A stretch of DNA of 42,351 nt, taken from NCBI GenBank assembly GCA_001580565.1, contig LRBF01000037.1, positions 1 through 42,351 of the forward strand, given 5' to 3'. The DNA is from Caballeronia megalochromosomata (GTDB lineage: Bacteria > Pseudomonadota > Gammaproteobacteria > Burkholderiales > Burkholderiaceae). How positions within the stretch are numbered: position 1 is the first letter of the stretch; each line of letters starts with the position of its first letter. The translations under genes were made by a program, and so were the position numbers. Below are positions 1 to 12,571 of this stretch, piece by piece. The notes below the pieces were generated by a model that was not told the DNA's origin, ran no database searches, and was given only the letters and a program-made list of their open reading frames with translations.

Positions 1-944
1 TTCGGAATCAGCGTTTCGATGCCGTCGAGCCCGCGCACGACGGTATAGCGCGTGCGAATCTGCGTGACCGTGCCCTGATTTCCGCTGACATTGATCATGT
101 CTCCGAGCCGCAAGGAGCGGTCCAGCAGAATGATGAAGCCCGACACGTAATTGCTCGCGATTTTCTGCAGGCCGAAGCCGAGCCCGACGCCGAGCGCGCC
201 TCCGAAGACGCCGAGCACCGTGATGTCGATACCGACGAGCGACAGGCTCACCAGAATCGCGGCGAGGATCATGAGCGCCCGGCCGACGCGCGCGAGCACC
301 ACCTTGAGATTCCCGTCCAGCGAGCGAGCGCGCATCAGCCGGTCGTCGAGCAGCGCGCCCGCCCACATCGCGACGATCAGCGTCACGCACACCCACAGCA
401 CGCCCGAGGCGAGCGAGAGCAGCGTCATGTGCGCGTTCGCGAAATTGAAGCGCACGCTCGCCATCCAGTGCACGACGTCGTCCTGAATGCCCATGACGGT
501 GAGCACCATCGCGATCCAGACGATCACCGTCACGAGCTTCTCGAACAGATAGAGCAGCGCGTTCGCCTCGTGCTCCGCCTGGCCGCGGCTGAACACGCGC
601 CGCGCGACATAGAGCATCGTATAGATGACGGTGATGCCGCACAGCGGCACGAGCGAAAGACGCAGGAACGACGTATGGATGAACGGCGCCAGCACGACCT
701 GCGCGATCGACACGAAAACCGTGCCGAGCAGCGGGAACAGCGCCTTGTTGAGACTTTCCGCCCCGAAGCGCACGGCTTCGAAACGCGACTGGCGGCGCGC
801 GTCGAGCTTCTTGCGAAGCAGACGTGCGCACCACCAGGCCACCGCGAGCAGGCCGAGCAGCACCGCCACCTGCCAGATCACTTCCGGCTCGCCGAAATCG
901 CGGAAGAGCCGCGCGGAGAGTTCGCTCAGGAAGTGGTTCTGCAT
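1..944 (-). CDS. MscS-family mechanosensitive ion channel (partial, C-terminus outside window)
   Basis: Reading the minus strand from an ATG at 944 gives 314 codons that run off the window edge. The N-terminus holds several hydrophobic segments. The last part seen is the MscS pore helix and upper beta domain: a Gly/Ala-rich stretch (GVFGGALGVGLGFGLQ) followed by KIASNYVSGFIILLDRSLRLGDMI, which is diagnostic of the family. These inner-membrane channels open under membrane tension to release solutes on osmotic downshift. The long N-terminal membrane part suggests a larger MscS-like subtype rather than the short E. coli MscS. The start lies 3 bp after the stop of the upstream methyltransferase gene, so it is probably the last gene of purN-methyltransferase-mscS. 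Family assignment is secure; substrate selectivity cannot be judged. Confidence 0.9.
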   Translation of the reverse strand, partial: MQNHFLSELSARLFRDFGEPEVIWQVAVLLGLLAVAWWCARLLRKKLDARRQSRFEAVRFGAESLNKALFPLLGTVFVSIAQVVLAPFIHTSFLRLSLVPLCGITVIYTMLYVARRVFSRGQAEHEANALLYLFEKLVTVIVWIAMVLTVMGIQDDVVHWMASVRFNFANAHMTLLSLASGVLWVCVTLIVAMWAGALLDDRLMRARSLDGNLKVVLARVGRALMILAAILVSLSLVGIDITVLGVFGGALGVGLGFGLQKIASNYVSGFIILLDRSLRLGDMINVSGNQGTVTQIRTRYTVVRGLDGIETLIP

Positions 945-947
945 TGC

Positions 948-2246
948 TTACGCGGTTTCTTCAGCCGCTTTCGGCGCTTTGGCGGCGTCCGGCACGCGCT
1001 CCAGCACGGCCGCGAAGAAGCCGTCGGTGCCGTGCTTGTGCGGCCAGAGCGACAGAAACTCGCCCGTGTCCAGATCGATGCGCTGCTCCGCCAGCACGTC
1101 GCGCGCGGGCACGACGCGGAAGTTCGGATGCGCTTCGAGGAACTGCTTCACGACGCCTTCGTTTTCGGCTTCGAGCATCGAGCACGTCGCATAGACGAGA
1201 CGGCCGCCGGTTTTCACGAGACGCGCGGCGCTCGTGAGGATCGAGAGCTGTTTGGGCGTGAGTTCCGCGACGGTCGCGGGCGACTGGCGCCATTTCAGGT
1301 CGGGATTGCGGCGCAGGGTGCCGAGGCCGGAGCACGGCGCATCGACGAGCACGCGGTCGATCTTGCCCGCGAGGCGCTTGATCTTCGCGTCGTGTTCGCT
1401 GTCGATCAGCACCGGATTCACGTTCGACAGACCGCTGCGCGCGAGACGCGGCTTCAGCTTGGCGAGGCGGCGGTCGGACACGTCGAACGCGTAGAGACGG
1501 CCGCTCGAGCGCATCATCGCGCCGAGTGCGAGCGTCTTGCCGCCCGCGCCCGCGCAAAAGTCCACGATCATCTCGCCACGGCGCGGAGCCACCAGCGAGC
1601 AGAGCAACTGGCTGCCTTCGTCCTGCACCTCGATCCAGCCTTCCTGGAACGGTGCGAGACGCGTCAGCGCCGGCTTGCCGTCCACGCGCACGCCGAACGG
1701 CGCGAACGGCATTTCGCCCGCGTCGATGCCCGCTTCGGTCAACGCCTTGAGTGCGGCCTCACGCGTCGCCTTGATCGGATTCACGCGCAGGTCGAGCGGC
1801 GCGGGATAGTTCAGCGCGGCGGCGAGCTGCGCGAGTTCCTCGGGCGCGAAGCGCTTGCCCATCGCGTCGTAGATCCACTGCGGCAGGTTCGTGCGCACGC
1901 GCACCGGCAGGCTCGCCGGATCGATCTTCGAGACCTGCGCGAGCCATTGATACTCGTCCGCCGAAACGAACGGCTTCAGCGCGGAAAGTCCGGCCGTCTG
2001 CATCAGCCCGAGCAGCGCGAGGCGGCGCGCCTGATTGCCGCTGCCGCTTTCCGCAAGGTGAGAAAACTCCATTTTCCGGCGCAGCACGGCGAAGACAGCC
2101 TCGGCGATCACGCCGCGCTCGCTGTGTCCGAGCTTGGGATGCGCGCGGAAGAAGCGGCTCGTCGCGGCATCCGCCGGTCCGGAGAAGCGGAGCACGTCCG
2201 CGAGCAGAGTTTCGGTTTGTCCGATCAGAAATCCATGCAGCCTCAT
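948..2246 (-). CDS. RsmB/NOP-family SAM-dependent RNA (cytosine-5) methyltransferase
   Basis: This 432-aa protein is predicted to methylate cytosine C5 in RNA, most likely rRNA, using SAM. The SAM-binding motif DFCAGAGGKT lies in the middle of the protein. Both family cysteines are present: C305 in DAPCSGLG and C355 in YATCSM. The N-terminal half matches the accessory domain of Fmu/Sun proteins. I start at the ATG at 2246, which overlaps the purN stop (ATGA) and follows a GGGGAGG Shine-Dalgarno, rather than an upstream in-frame start inside purN. Burkholderiaceae usually also carry an rsmB elsewhere, so this may be a paralogue with a different RNA target, and I leave the symbol blank. It is translationally coupled to purN. 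Confidence 0.9.
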   Translation of the reverse strand: MRLHGFLIGQTETLLADVLRFSGPADAATSRFFRAHPKLGHSERGVIAEAVFAVLRRKMEFSHLAESGSGNQARRLALLGLMQTAGLSALKPFVSADEYQWLAQVSKIDPASLPVRVRTNLPQWIYDAMGKRFAPEELAQLAAALNYPAPLDLRVNPIKATREAALKALTEAGIDAGEMPFAPFGVRVDGKPALTRLAPFQEGWIEVQDEGSQLLCSLVAPRRGEMIVDFCAGAGGKTLALGAMMRSSGRLYAFDVSDRRLAKLKPRLARSGLSNVNPVLIDSEHDAKIKRLAGKIDRVLVDAPCSGLGTLRRNPDLKWRQSPATVAELTPKQLSILTSAARLVKTGGRLVYATCSMLEAENEGVVKQFLEAHPNFRVVPARDVLAEQRIDLDTGEFLSLWPHKHGTDGFFAAVLERVPDAAKAPKAAEETA

Positions 2247-2893
2247 ACGCCCTCCCCGGCAATGTCGGCAAAGAGCCATTGCGGCTCAGACGGCGCGAGC
2301 GCGACGCGCTCCCCTTCGATAGAAAGACGCCCTTCGATAAACCAGCGCACCGCGCGCGGATAGATGTCGTGCTCGACCTTCAGCACGCGCGCGGCGAGCG
2401 CGGCGGCATCGTCGCCGGCGATGACCGGCACCGCGCCCTGCGCGACGATCGGCCCGTGATCGAGGGTCGGCGTCACGAAATGCACGCTCGCGCCGTGCAC
2501 GCGCACGCCCGCGTCGAGCGCCTGCTGATGCGTGCGCAGACCCGGAAAACACGGCAGCAGCGACGGATGAATGTTGAGCATGCGCCCGGCGTATTTCTCG
2601 ACGAAGGCATCGGTCAGGACGCGCATGAAGCCCGCCAGCACGACGAGATCGGGCTCGAAGCGGTCGATTTCACGCTCGAGCGCGGCATCGAACGATTCGC
2701 GCCCATCGAATTGACGATGATCCACCACTTTCGTTTCGATGCCGTTCGCGGCCGCGAAGCCTAATCCGGCGGCATCGGGCCGGTTGGAAATGATCACGCA
2801 GATGCGGGCCGGCCAGCCCTCGCGCGCGCATGCACGCACGACGGCCTCCATGTTGCTCCCGCGTCCGGAGATCAGAATGACGATTTTTTTCAT
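2243..2893 (-). CDS. purN: Phosphoribosylglycinamide formyltransferase (GAR transformylase)
   Basis: PurN transfers a formyl group from 10-formyl-tetrahydrofolate to GAR, the third step of purine synthesis. The 216-aa length is typical. The N-terminal phosphate loop (GRGSN, residues 10-14) is present. So are the catalytic Asn107, His109 (in LNIHPSLLP) and Asp145 (in LDHGPI), equivalent to Asn106/His108/Asp144 in E. coli. The start ATG at 2893 fits the family N-terminus (MKKIVILISG). No Shine-Dalgarno precedes it, but a TAAAAT hexamer ends only 6 nt before the ATG, so a very short leader or leaderless mRNA is possible. The stop overlaps the next gene by 4 bp. Confidence 0.97.
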   Translation of the reverse strand: MKKIVILISGRGSNMEAVVRACAREGWPARICVIISNRPDAAGLGFAAANGIETKVVDHRQFDGRESFDAALEREIDRFEPDLVVLAGFMRVLTDAFVEKYAGRMLNIHPSLLPCFPGLRTHQQALDAGVRVHGASVHFVTPTLDHGPIVAQGAVPVIAGDDAAALAARVLKVEHDIYPRAVRWFIEGRLSIEGERVALAPSEPQWLFADIAGEGV

Positions 2894-2899
2894 CCGCGG

Positions 2900-2905
2900 A
2901 TTTTA
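2900..2905 (-). promoter_or_regulatory. Candidate -10 element of purN, very close to the start codon
   Basis: TAAAAT on the minus strand matches the sigma70 -10 consensus at 5 of 6 positions and ends 6 nt before the purN ATG. I find no good -35 at 16-18 bp spacing. If used, transcription would begin at or next to the start codon. Confidence 0.35.
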
Positions 2906-2992
2906 TCATTCGAAGGGTGCGAAAATCGTGCCAAACGGCATCGGTCAGGCAGCGCGCCGGACCGCGCGCGCCCCTCGGTCCGTTCGAGCGTT

Positions 2993-2998
2993 TATAAT
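2993..2998 (+). promoter_or_regulatory. Candidate -10 element of ribF
   Basis: A perfect TATAAT sits about 45 nt upstream of the ribF GTG start in otherwise GC-rich DNA. No convincing -35 lies 16-18 bp upstream. I see no FMN riboswitch in the short leader. Confidence 0.5.
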
Positions 2999-3043
2999 CT
3001 AACGCTTTGCAGCATCAGCCCCTCCCATCGACCATCGCCTATC

Positions 3044-4039
3044 GTGAGAGTCTTTCGCGGCCTCCCCAATGCCGAAAGCCGGGCGCCCTGCGCACTGACC
3101 ATCGGCAACTTCGACGGTGTCCATCGCGGTCACCAGGCGCTGCTCGCGCACGTGCGGGCGGCCGCCGACGCGCGCGGCCTGCCGGTCTGCGTGATGACTT
3201 TCGAGCCGCATCCGCGCGAGTTCTTCAATCCGGCAGGCGCACCGCCGCGCATCGCGATGCTGCGCGACAAGCTCGAAGCGCTGCGCACCAACGGCGTCGA
3301 TCGCGTGGTGGTCGAGCATTTCAACAAGACGTTCGCAGGGCAGTCGCCGGATACGTTCGTGAAGAATGTCATCGTCGACGGCCTGCACGCACGCTGGGTC
3401 ATGGTCGGCGACGACTTCTGCTACGGCGCGAAACGCGCGGGCAACTTCGACTCCCTGAAAGCCGCCGGCGAACAACACGGTTTCGAAGTCGAGCAGATGG
3501 CGACCGTCGCGCATCCGAACGGCGCGCGCATTTCGTCTTCGTCGGTGCGCGCGTCGCTCGTCGCGGGCGATCTCGACGCGGCGCAAGTCGCGCTCGGGCG
3601 GCCGTACATCATCAGCGGGCATGTCGTGCACGGCGCGAAGCTCGGCCGCGATCTCGGCTTTCCCACGCTGAATCTGCCGATCGCGCACAAGCGCCCCGCG
3701 CTCGCGGGCATTTTCGTCGTGCGCGTGCACGGCCTCGCCGATGAACCGCTGCCCGCGGTCGCGAGCCTCGGCCTGCGTCCGACCGTCGACGATTCCGGCC
3801 GCGTGCTGCTCGAAGTCTTCGTGCTCGACTGGCACGGCGACGCGTACGGCAAGCTCGTGCGTGTCGAATTCCTGAAGAAGCTGCGCGACGAGGAAAAGTA
3901 CGTCGACCTCGAAACGCTGTCCGCCGCGATCGCGAAGGATGTCGACAACGCGCGCGCGTATTTCGGCCTTCCGCCCGCGAGCAACGCGGGCAACCGCGCC
4001 ACGGGCTTCGCCATTTCGGCGACCGACCGAATTAGGTGA
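3044..4039 (+). CDS. ribF: Bifunctional riboflavin kinase / FAD synthetase
   Basis: RibF converts riboflavin to FMN and then FAD in the cytoplasm. The N-terminal nucleotidyltransferase domain shows LTIGNFDGVHRGHQALL (residues about 17-33). The C-terminal riboflavin kinase domain shows GHVVHGAKLGRDLGFPTLNLP near residues 195-215. Length is 331 aa, slightly above the usual 310 because of a short C-terminal tail. The start is a GTG; the MRVFRGLPNAE N-terminus agrees with what is known of Burkholderia homologues. It is the first gene of the ribF-ileS-lspA-coaBC run, with 92 bp separating it from ileS. Confidence 0.97.
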   Translation: MRVFRGLPNAESRAPCALTIGNFDGVHRGHQALLAHVRAAADARGLPVCVMTFEPHPREFFNPAGAPPRIAMLRDKLEALRTNGVDRVVVEHFNKTFAGQSPDTFVKNVIVDGLHARWVMVGDDFCYGAKRAGNFDSLKAAGEQHGFEVEQMATVAHPNGARISSSSVRASLVAGDLDAAQVALGRPYIISGHVVHGAKLGRDLGFPTLNLPIAHKRPALAGIFVVRVHGLADEPLPAVASLGLRPTVDDSGRVLLEVFVLDWHGDAYGKLVRVEFLKKLRDEEKYVDLETLSAAIAKDVDNARAYFGLPPASNAGNRATGFAISATDRIR

Positions 4040-4131
4040 GCGCGCGGCGCTGTCTGCGCCGCCCGCTGCCCCGCCATCGACGTATCGCGCGCTGAATCAA
4101 GCGCCGTCTCACCGAATTCACCGAGTCATTC

Positions 4132-6962
<2,831 letters not shown>

Positions 6963-6963
<1 letters not shown>

Positions 6964-7469
6964 TGGCTCGAACGATGGCGAAACAAACTTCCAGCAGTGG
7001 ATCGCTTGCGCCGTGGCTCGGCGTCGCGCTGATCGTGATCCTGTTCGACCAGCTGACGAAGATCGCCGTGCAGCGTGTGTTCGCCTATGGCGATCCGCAT
7101 GCGCTCACGCCCTTCTTCAACCTGCTGCTCGTCTACAACCGCGGCGCGGCGTTCAGCTTTCTCGCGATGGCGGGCGGCTGGCAGCGCTGGGCGTTCACGG
7201 CGCTGGGCGTCGTCGCGGCGGTCGTGATCTGCTATCTGCTCAAGAAGCATTCGGGGCAGCGCCTTTTCTGCACGGCGCTCGCGCTCATCATGGGCGGCGC
7301 GATCGGCAACGTGATCGACCGGATTGCTTACGGGCACGTGATCGACTTTCTGGACTTTCATGTGAACGCGTGGCACTGGCCGGCGTTCAACCTCGCCGAC
7401 AGCGCGATCACCGTCGGCGCGGTGCTGCTCGTGTTCGACGAATTGCGGCGCGTGCGCGGCTCGCGTTGA
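6963..7469 (+). CDS. lspA: Lipoprotein signal peptidase (signal peptidase II)
   Basis: This inner-membrane aspartyl protease cleaves the signal peptide from diacylglyceryl-prolipoproteins. The 168-aa protein has four hydrophobic segments and both catalytic aspartates: Asp119 in NVIDR and Asp146 in FNLADS. The [16 protein letters not shown] motif is also present. The start ATG overlaps the last base of the ileS stop, and a second in-frame ATG five codons on is an alternative start. The TGA stop is followed at once by an in-frame ATG for the coaBC frame, but coaBC probably starts later. Confidence 0.97.
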
Positions 7470-7513
7470 TGCTCATGTGCGGCTCCCTCACCGGAGCCGC
7501 GTTCTTTTGCGAT

Positions 7514-7518
7514 GGAGG
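7514..7518 (+). promoter_or_regulatory. Shine-Dalgarno that decides the TTG start of coaBC
   Basis: GGAGG lies 4 nt before a TTG codon at 7523. It supports the TTG as the coaBC start over the in-frame ATG at 7469, which has no such site. Confidence 0.65.
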
Positions 7519-7522
7519 CAAG

Positions 7523-8731
7523 TTGGAACTCGCGGGCAAACATCTCGTTTTGGGACTGACCGGCGGCATCGCCTGCTACAAGATCGCCGAACTCACGCGC
7601 CTGCTGATCAAGGCCGGCGCGACCGTGCAGATCGTGATGACGGAAGCGGCCACGCAGTTCATCACGCCCGTCACGATGCAGGCGCTTTCGGGCCGTCCCG
7701 TCTACACGTCGCAGTGGGATGCGCGCATGCCGAACAACATGCCGCACATCGATCTCTCGCGCGAGGCGGATGCCATCGTCATCGCACCCGCTTCCACCGA
7801 CTTCCTTGCGAAGCTCGCGCACGGCATGTGCGACGACCTGCTCTCGACACTGTGCATCGCGCGCGATTGTCCGCTGCTCGTGGTTCCGGCCATGAACCGG
7901 CAAATGTGGCAGAGCCCGCCGACGCAACGCAACGTCGCGCAGCTTCGCGCTGACGGCGTCGAAGTGCTCGGACCGGATTCGGGCTCGCAGGCGTGCGGCG
8001 AAGTCGGCGACGGCCGCATGATCGAGCCGGAAGCCGCGTTCGAGGCGATCTGCGCGTTCTTCCAGCCGAAGATCCTGCGCGGCCAGCGTGTGCTCATCAC
8101 GGCGGGCCCGACCTTCGAGCCGTTGGATCCGGTGCGCGGCATCACCAACCGCTCATCGGGCAAGATGGGCTTCGCGCTCGCGCGCGCGGCGGCGCAGGCG
8201 GGCGCGGACGTGCATCTCGTCGCCGGTCCCGTTTCCCTGCCGACGCCGTGGGGCGTGTATCGCGAGGACGTGCAGACCGCGCAACAGATGCACGATGCCG
8301 TCATGGCTGCGACGCCCGACGCGGACATCTTCATCGCGGTGGCGGCGGTCGCGGACTGGCGCGTGGATCATGTGAGCGAGCAGAAGATCAAGAAGACGGG
8401 CGACGTCTTGCCTACGTTCAGCTTCGTCGAGAATCCAGACATTCTCGCGACGGTGGCGAAACTGCCTAATCCGCCCTACTGCGTGGGTTTCGCAGCCGAA
8501 AGCGGCGATCTCGACGTGCACGGCGCGGAAAAGCGCAGGCGCAAGGGCGTGCCGCTCCTGATCGGCAATCTCGGCCCGCTCACGTTCGGCCTCGACGACA
8601 ACGAAGTCGTGCTGTTCGAAGAAAGCGGAACGACACCGTTGCCCCGCGCCGGCAAGCAGGAACTCGCGCGCACGCTGATCGCGGAAATCGCGAAACGCGC
8701 GCCGAAAACCGGCGGCCCGCTGCTGTCCTGA
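7523..8731 (+). CDS. coaBC: Bifunctional phosphopantothenoylcysteine decarboxylase / phosphopantothenate-cysteine ligase
   Basis: CoaBC performs two steps of coenzyme A synthesis: ligation of cysteine to 4'-phosphopantothenate (CoaB) and decarboxylation of the product (CoaC, FMN-dependent). The 402-aa protein begins MELAGKHLVLGLTGGIACYK. The CoaC half has the active-site PHIDLS histidine and the VVPAMN substrate clamp. The CoaB half has ITAGPTFEPLDPVRGITNRSS and AVAAVADWR. I choose the TTG start at 7523 because of its strong GGAGG site and because the flavodoxin-like fold begins right after it; an ATG at 7469 would add 18 residues without family support. Confidence 0.96.
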   Translation: MELAGKHLVLGLTGGIACYKIAELTRLLIKAGATVQIVMTEAATQFITPVTMQALSGRPVYTSQWDARMPNNMPHIDLSREADAIVIAPASTDFLAKLAHGMCDDLLSTLCIARDCPLLVVPAMNRQMWQSPPTQRNVAQLRADGVEVLGPDSGSQACGEVGDGRMIEPEAAFEAICAFFQPKILRGQRVLITAGPTFEPLDPVRGITNRSSGKMGFALARAAAQAGADVHLVAGPVSLPTPWGVYREDVQTAQQMHDAVMAATPDADIFIAVAAVADWRVDHVSEQKIKKTGDVLPTFSFVENPDILATVAKLPNPPYCVGFAAESGDLDVHGAEKRRRKGVPLLIGNLGPLTFGLDDNEVVLFEESGTTPLPRAGKQELARTLIAEIAKRAPKTGGPLLS

Positions 8732-8735
8732 CACG

Positions 8736-9737
8736 ATGACAAAGCTCTCCGTTCTCGATCAGACGCCCGTCATCCACGGCCACAGCGCCGCCGACGCCAT
8801 TGCCGCGACGCTCGATCTCGCGCAGCTCGCCGACGATCTCGGCTATACACGCTACTGGTGCGCGGAGCATCACGGCCTGTATGGCGTGTCGAATCCATGT
8901 CCCGAAGTGATGCTCGCGCGCATCGGCAGCCTGACGAAGCGCATTCGCATCGGCTCGGGCGGCGTGATGCTGCCGTATTACTCGTCGTTCAAGGTCGCCG
9001 AGCAATTCCAGATGCTCGAAGCGCTGTTTCCGAATCGCGTGGATCTCGGCGTCGGTCGTGCGCCCGGCGGCGACATGCGCACGGCACAGGCCGTTGCCGC
9101 GGGCTCGTACAATCGCGGCGATATCTTCCCGCAGCAAGTTGCCGAACTGATTGCGCTCTTCAGCGGCAACGTTCCCGATGACTCGCTTGCCAAAGGCGTG
9201 CTGCTGCAGCCGCAGATCGATACGCGTCCCCAGTTGTGGATGCTCGGCTCCAGCGATTTCGGCGGCCTGCTCGCCGCGCAACTCGGTATTCGCTTCGCGT
9301 TCGCGCATTTCATCAACGCGCAATATGGGCATCGCGTGGCAGAGGCGTATCGCGAGCGCTTCACCGCCGGTCTCGAGGAAAAGCCCTATCTGGCAGCGGC
9401 GGTATTCGTCATTTGCGCCGATACGGATCGCGAAGCCGAAGCGCTCGAACGCGCGGTCGATCTGCGTCGCGTGCAGATGGCGTACGGACTCAACCAGCCG
9501 ATTCCATCCATCGCGCAGGGCATCACGCAGGTCTATGGCGAGCGCGAGCTCGCGGTGATCGCGCATGAGAAAGCGCGCAGCATCATCGGCACGCCGGAAC
9601 GCGTCACGGAGAAACTGCACGCGCTGCAGGAACAATTCAACGCCGACGAACTGATCGTCCTGACAGTCTCCGGCAGCTACGCCGCGCGCACGCGGTCCTA
9701 TCAACTCCTGGCCGAAGCCTTCGAGCTCGGCCGCTGA
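8736..9737 (+). CDS. LLM-class (luciferase-like) flavin-dependent monooxygenase
   Basis: This 333-aa protein belongs to the bacterial luciferase-like TIM-barrel family, which uses reduced flavin and oxygen to oxidise small molecules. Recognisable features are an N-terminal strand [21 protein letters not shown] near residue 40, [19 protein letters not shown] near 70-90 and [11 protein letters not shown] near 105. These resemble the MsnO8-type subfamily. It starts 4 bp after the coaBC stop and ends 11 bp before dut, so it is embedded in the CoA/dUTPase operon, though nothing in the sequence ties its reaction to those pathways. The substrate is unknown. Confidence 0.88.
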   Translation: MTKLSVLDQTPVIHGHSAADAIAATLDLAQLADDLGYTRYWCAEHHGLYGVSNPCPEVMLARIGSLTKRIRIGSGGVMLPYYSSFKVAEQFQMLEALFPNRVDLGVGRAPGGDMRTAQAVAAGSYNRGDIFPQQVAELIALFSGNVPDDSLAKGVLLQPQIDTRPQLWMLGSSDFGGLLAAQLGIRFAFAHFINAQYGHRVAEAYRERFTAGLEEKPYLAAAVFVICADTDREAEALERAVDLRRVQMAYGLNQPIPSIAQGITQVYGERELAVIAHEKARSIIGTPERVTEKLHALQEQFNADELIVLTVSGSYAARTRSYQLLAEAFELGR

Positions 9738-9748
9738 AGCCCCGATCC

Positions 9749-10195
9749 ATGAAACTCGACGTCAAGATTCTCGATGCGCGCATGCGCGACTTCATGCCCG
9801 CCTACGCCACGCCCGGCAGCGCGGGCCTCGATCTGCGCGCGTGTCTCGAAGCGCCGCTCGTCATCGAGCCGCATCAGACCGTGCTCGTGCCGACTGGCCT
9901 CGCCATTCACCTCGCCGATCCCGGCTACGCCGCGGTGATCCTGCCGCGCTCGGGTCTCGGCCACAAGCATGGCATCGTGCTCGGCAATCTCGTCGGGCTG
10001 ATCGATTCGGATTATCAAGGTCAACTGATGGTCTCGACGTGGAATCGCGGCGACACCGCGTTCACGCTCAACCCGATGGAACGTCTCGCGCAGATGGTGA
10101 TCGTGCCGGTCGTGCAGGCCGAGTTCAATATCGTCGAGGACTTCGAAGCGAGCGAGCGCGGCGCGGGCGGCTTCGGCAGCACGGGCAAGCATTAA
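9749..10195 (+). CDS. dut: Deoxyuridine 5'-triphosphate nucleotidohydrolase (dUTPase)
   Basis: This trimeric enzyme hydrolyses dUTP to dUMP and pyrophosphate, keeping uracil out of DNA and feeding thymidylate synthesis. At 148 aa it has the usual length. The five conserved motifs are visible: [34 protein letters not shown] and the C-terminal arm [11 protein letters not shown] that closes over the active site. It is the last gene of the rightward run and is followed by a hairpin shared with clpA. Confidence 0.98.
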   Translation: MKLDVKILDARMRDFMPAYATPGSAGLDLRACLEAPLVIEPHQTVLVPTGLAIHLADPGYAAVILPRSGLGHKHGIVLGNLVGLIDSDYQGQLMVSTWNRGDTAFTLNPMERLAQMVIVPVVQAEFNIVEDFEASERGAGGFGSTGKH

Positions 10196-10212
10196 GCTTC
10201 TTTCTCAGCGCG

Positions 10213-10245
10213 AAAAAAAACGGCGCGGTCGAAACCGCGCCGTTT
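10213..10245 (-). terminator. Intrinsic terminator of clpA, shared with the end of dut
   Basis: A 12-bp perfect stem (10218-10229 with 10234-10245) closes a 4-nt loop. On the minus strand it is followed by a run of eight T, giving a classic terminator for clpA. In the dut direction only three T follow, so it would be a weaker terminator there. Confidence 0.85.
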
Positions 10246-10267
10246 GCACTTCCAAAGACCCCTGCGA

Positions 10268-12571
10268 TTAATCTACTTCGATCGCTTCCGGATTCGGATT
10301 GCGCGGCGGCGTCGAGTTCTCGTCGAACGTGAGCAGCACCTTGTCGTCGGCATCCACATCCACCGTCACGCGACCGCCGTTGAGCAGCTTGCCGAACAGC
10401 AGCTCGTCGGCCAGTGCACGACGGATCGTGTCCTGGATCAGACGCTGCATCGGGCGCGCGCCCATCAGCGGATCGAAACCGTGCTTCGCGAGATGCTTGC
10501 GCAGCGCGTCGGTGAAGACCGCATCGACCTTCTTCTCGTGCAACTGATCTTCCAGTTGCATGAGGAACTTGTCGACCACACGCAGGATGATTTCCTCGTC
10601 CAGCGAGCGGAAGCTGATGATCTGATCCAGACGGTTGCGGAACTCCGGCGTGAACATGCGCTTGATGTCGGCCATTTCATCGCCCGACTCGCGGCGCGAC
10701 GTGAAGCCGATCACCGCCTTGCCCATCGCCTCGGCGCCCGCATTGGTCGTCATGATGATGATGACGTTGCGGAAGTCCGCCTTGCGGCCGTTGTTGTCCG
10801 TCAGCGTGCCGTGATCCATCACCTGCAGCAGCACGTTGTAGATGTCCGGATGCGCCTTCTCGATTTCATCGAGCAGCAGCACACAGTGCGGCTTCTTCGT
10901 GACGGCTTCGGTCAGCAGACCACCCTGATCGAATCCGACATAGCCCGGCGGCGCGCCGATCAGCCGGCTCACCGCATGGCGCTCCATGTATTCCGACATG
11001 TCGAAGCGCAGCAGTTCGATGCCCAGCGTGAAGGCGAGCTGCTTGGCAACTTCCGTCTTGCCGACGCCAGTGGGGCCCGAGAACAGGAACGCGCCGATCG
11101 GCTTGTCCAGCTTGCCGAGACCCGCGCGCGCCATCTTGATCGATGCCGACAGCGCGTCGATGGCCGGATCCTGGCCGAACACGACCGCCTTCAGGTCGCG
11201 GTCGAGCGTCTGGAGCTTGCTGCGGTCGTCCTGCGACACGCTCTGCGCCGGCACGCGCGCGATCTTCGAGATGATCTCTTCGATCTCGCTCTTGCCGATG
11301 GTCTTCTTCTGCTTCGACTTCGGCAGAATGCGTTGCGCCGCGCCCGCTTCGTCGATCACGTCGATGGCCTTGTCCGGCAGATGACGATCCGTGATGAAGC
11401 GCGCCGACAATTCCGCCGCCGCCGACAGCGCACCCGACGAGTACTTCACGCCGTGATGCTCTTCGAAGCGCGTCTTGAGACCGCGCAGGATCGCGACCGT
11501 CTGCTCGACGGTCGGCTCGGTAACATCGACCTTCTGGAAACGACGCGACAGCGCCGCGTCCTTCTCGAAGATGCCGCGATATTCCGTGAACGTGGTCGCG
11601 CCGATGCACTTCAGCTGACCCGACGACAACGCCGGCTTCAGCAGGTTCGATGCATCGAGCGTCCCGCCCGAAGCCGCGCCCGCGCCGATCAGCGTATGAA
11701 TTTCGTCGATGAACAGAATGGCGTGCGGACGCTCCTTCAGTTCCTTCAACACCGTCTTCAGGCGTTGCTCGAAATCGCCGCGATACTTCGTGCCCGCGAG
11801 CAGCGCGCCCATGTCGAGCGAGTACACCTGCGCGTCGGCCAGAATGTCCGGCACTTCGCCACGCGTGATGCGCCAGGCGAGGCCCTCGGCGATTGCGGTC
11901 TTGCCGACGCCGGCTTCACCGACGAGCAGCGGATTGTTCTTGCGACGGCGGCACAGCACCTGCACCACGCGCTCGACTTCCAGCTCGCGGCCGATCAGCG
12001 GATCGATCTTGCCGTCCTTCGCAAGCTGATTGAGGTTCTGCGTGAATTGCGCGAGCGGCGTTTCCTTCTGCGCGGCGGCGTCTTCCGATTCCGGATTGGC
12101 TTCGCTGTTCGCCTTCGCGGCATCGCCGCTGTTCGTCTTCGCAATTCCGTGCGAAATGAAATTCACGACATCCAGACGCGTCACGCCCTGCTGCTGCAGG
12201 TAATACACCGCGTGCGAGTCCTTCTCGCCGAAGATCGCCACCAGCACATTCGCGCCGGTCACTTCCTTCTTGCCGTTCGAGGTCGATTGCACGTGCATGA
12301 TCGCGCGCTGGATCACGCGCTGGAAACCAAGCGTCGGCTGAGTATCGACGTCGTCCGTGCCCGGCACGGTCGGCGTGTTGTCATGAATGAAATTGCGCAG
12401 GTTCTGACGCAAATCTTCAATGTTGGCTGCGCAGGCGCGCAACACTTCAGCCGCGGTCGGATTGTCCAACAGGGCGAGCAACAGATGCTCGACCGTTATG
12501 AACTCATGCCGCGCCTGACGTGCTTCCATAAACGCCATGTGCAGACTGACTTCCAGTTCCTGGGCAATCAT
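10268..12571 (-). CDS. clpA: ATP-dependent Clp protease ATP-binding subunit ClpA
   Basis: ClpA is the AAA+ unfoldase that feeds substrates to ClpP. The 767-aa protein has an N-domain (from [19 protein letters not shown]) that binds ClpS, followed by two ATPase modules. Module 1 has Walker A GEAGVGKT (Lys224) and Walker [10 protein letters not shown]. Module 2 has Walker A GPTGVGKT (Lys505) and Walker [12 protein letters not shown]. An IGF tripeptide in the second module matches the ClpP-docking loop (IGL in E. coli). The ATG at 12571 overlaps the clpS stop (ATGA), so the two are co-translated. clpP is not in the window. Confidence 0.98.
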   Translation of the reverse strand: MIAQELEVSLHMAFMEARQARHEFITVEHLLLALLDNPTAAEVLRACAANIEDLRQNLRNFIHDNTPTVPGTDDVDTQPTLGFQRVIQRAIMHVQSTSNGKKEVTGANVLVAIFGEKDSHAVYYLQQQGVTRLDVVNFISHGIAKTNSGDAAKANSEANPESEDAAAQKETPLAQFTQNLNQLAKDGKIDPLIGRELEVERVVQVLCRRRKNNPLLVGEAGVGKTAIAEGLAWRITRGEVPDILADAQVYSLDMGALLAGTKYRGDFEQRLKTVLKELKERPHAILFIDEIHTLIGAGAASGGTLDASNLLKPALSSGQLKCIGATTFTEYRGIFEKDAALSRRFQKVDVTEPTVEQTVAILRGLKTRFEEHHGVKYSSGALSAAAELSARFITDRHLPDKAIDVIDEAGAAQRILPKSKQKKTIGKSEIEEIISKIARVPAQSVSQDDRSKLQTLDRDLKAVVFGQDPAIDALSASIKMARAGLGKLDKPIGAFLFSGPTGVGKTEVAKQLAFTLGIELLRFDMSEYMERHAVSRLIGAPPGYVGFDQGGLLTEAVTKKPHCVLLLDEIEKAHPDIYNVLLQVMDHGTLTDNNGRKADFRNVIIIMTTNAGAEAMGKAVIGFTSRRESGDEMADIKRMFTPEFRNRLDQIISFRSLDEEIILRVVDKFLMQLEDQLHEKKVDAVFTDALRKHLAKHGFDPLMGARPMQRLIQDTIRRALADELLFGKLLNGGRVTVDVDADDKVLLTFDENSTPPRNPNPEAIEVD

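Noticed and set aside
429..2363. A 644-codon plus-strand open frame rich in Arg and His
   Set aside because: It is antisense to the methyltransferase and purN genes, which have full motifs; the frame is open only because of high GC in the third position.
2999..3043. Possible FMN riboswitch upstream of ribF
   Set aside because: The distance from the -10 to the start is under 50 nt, too short for the aptamer, and no conserved core is visible.
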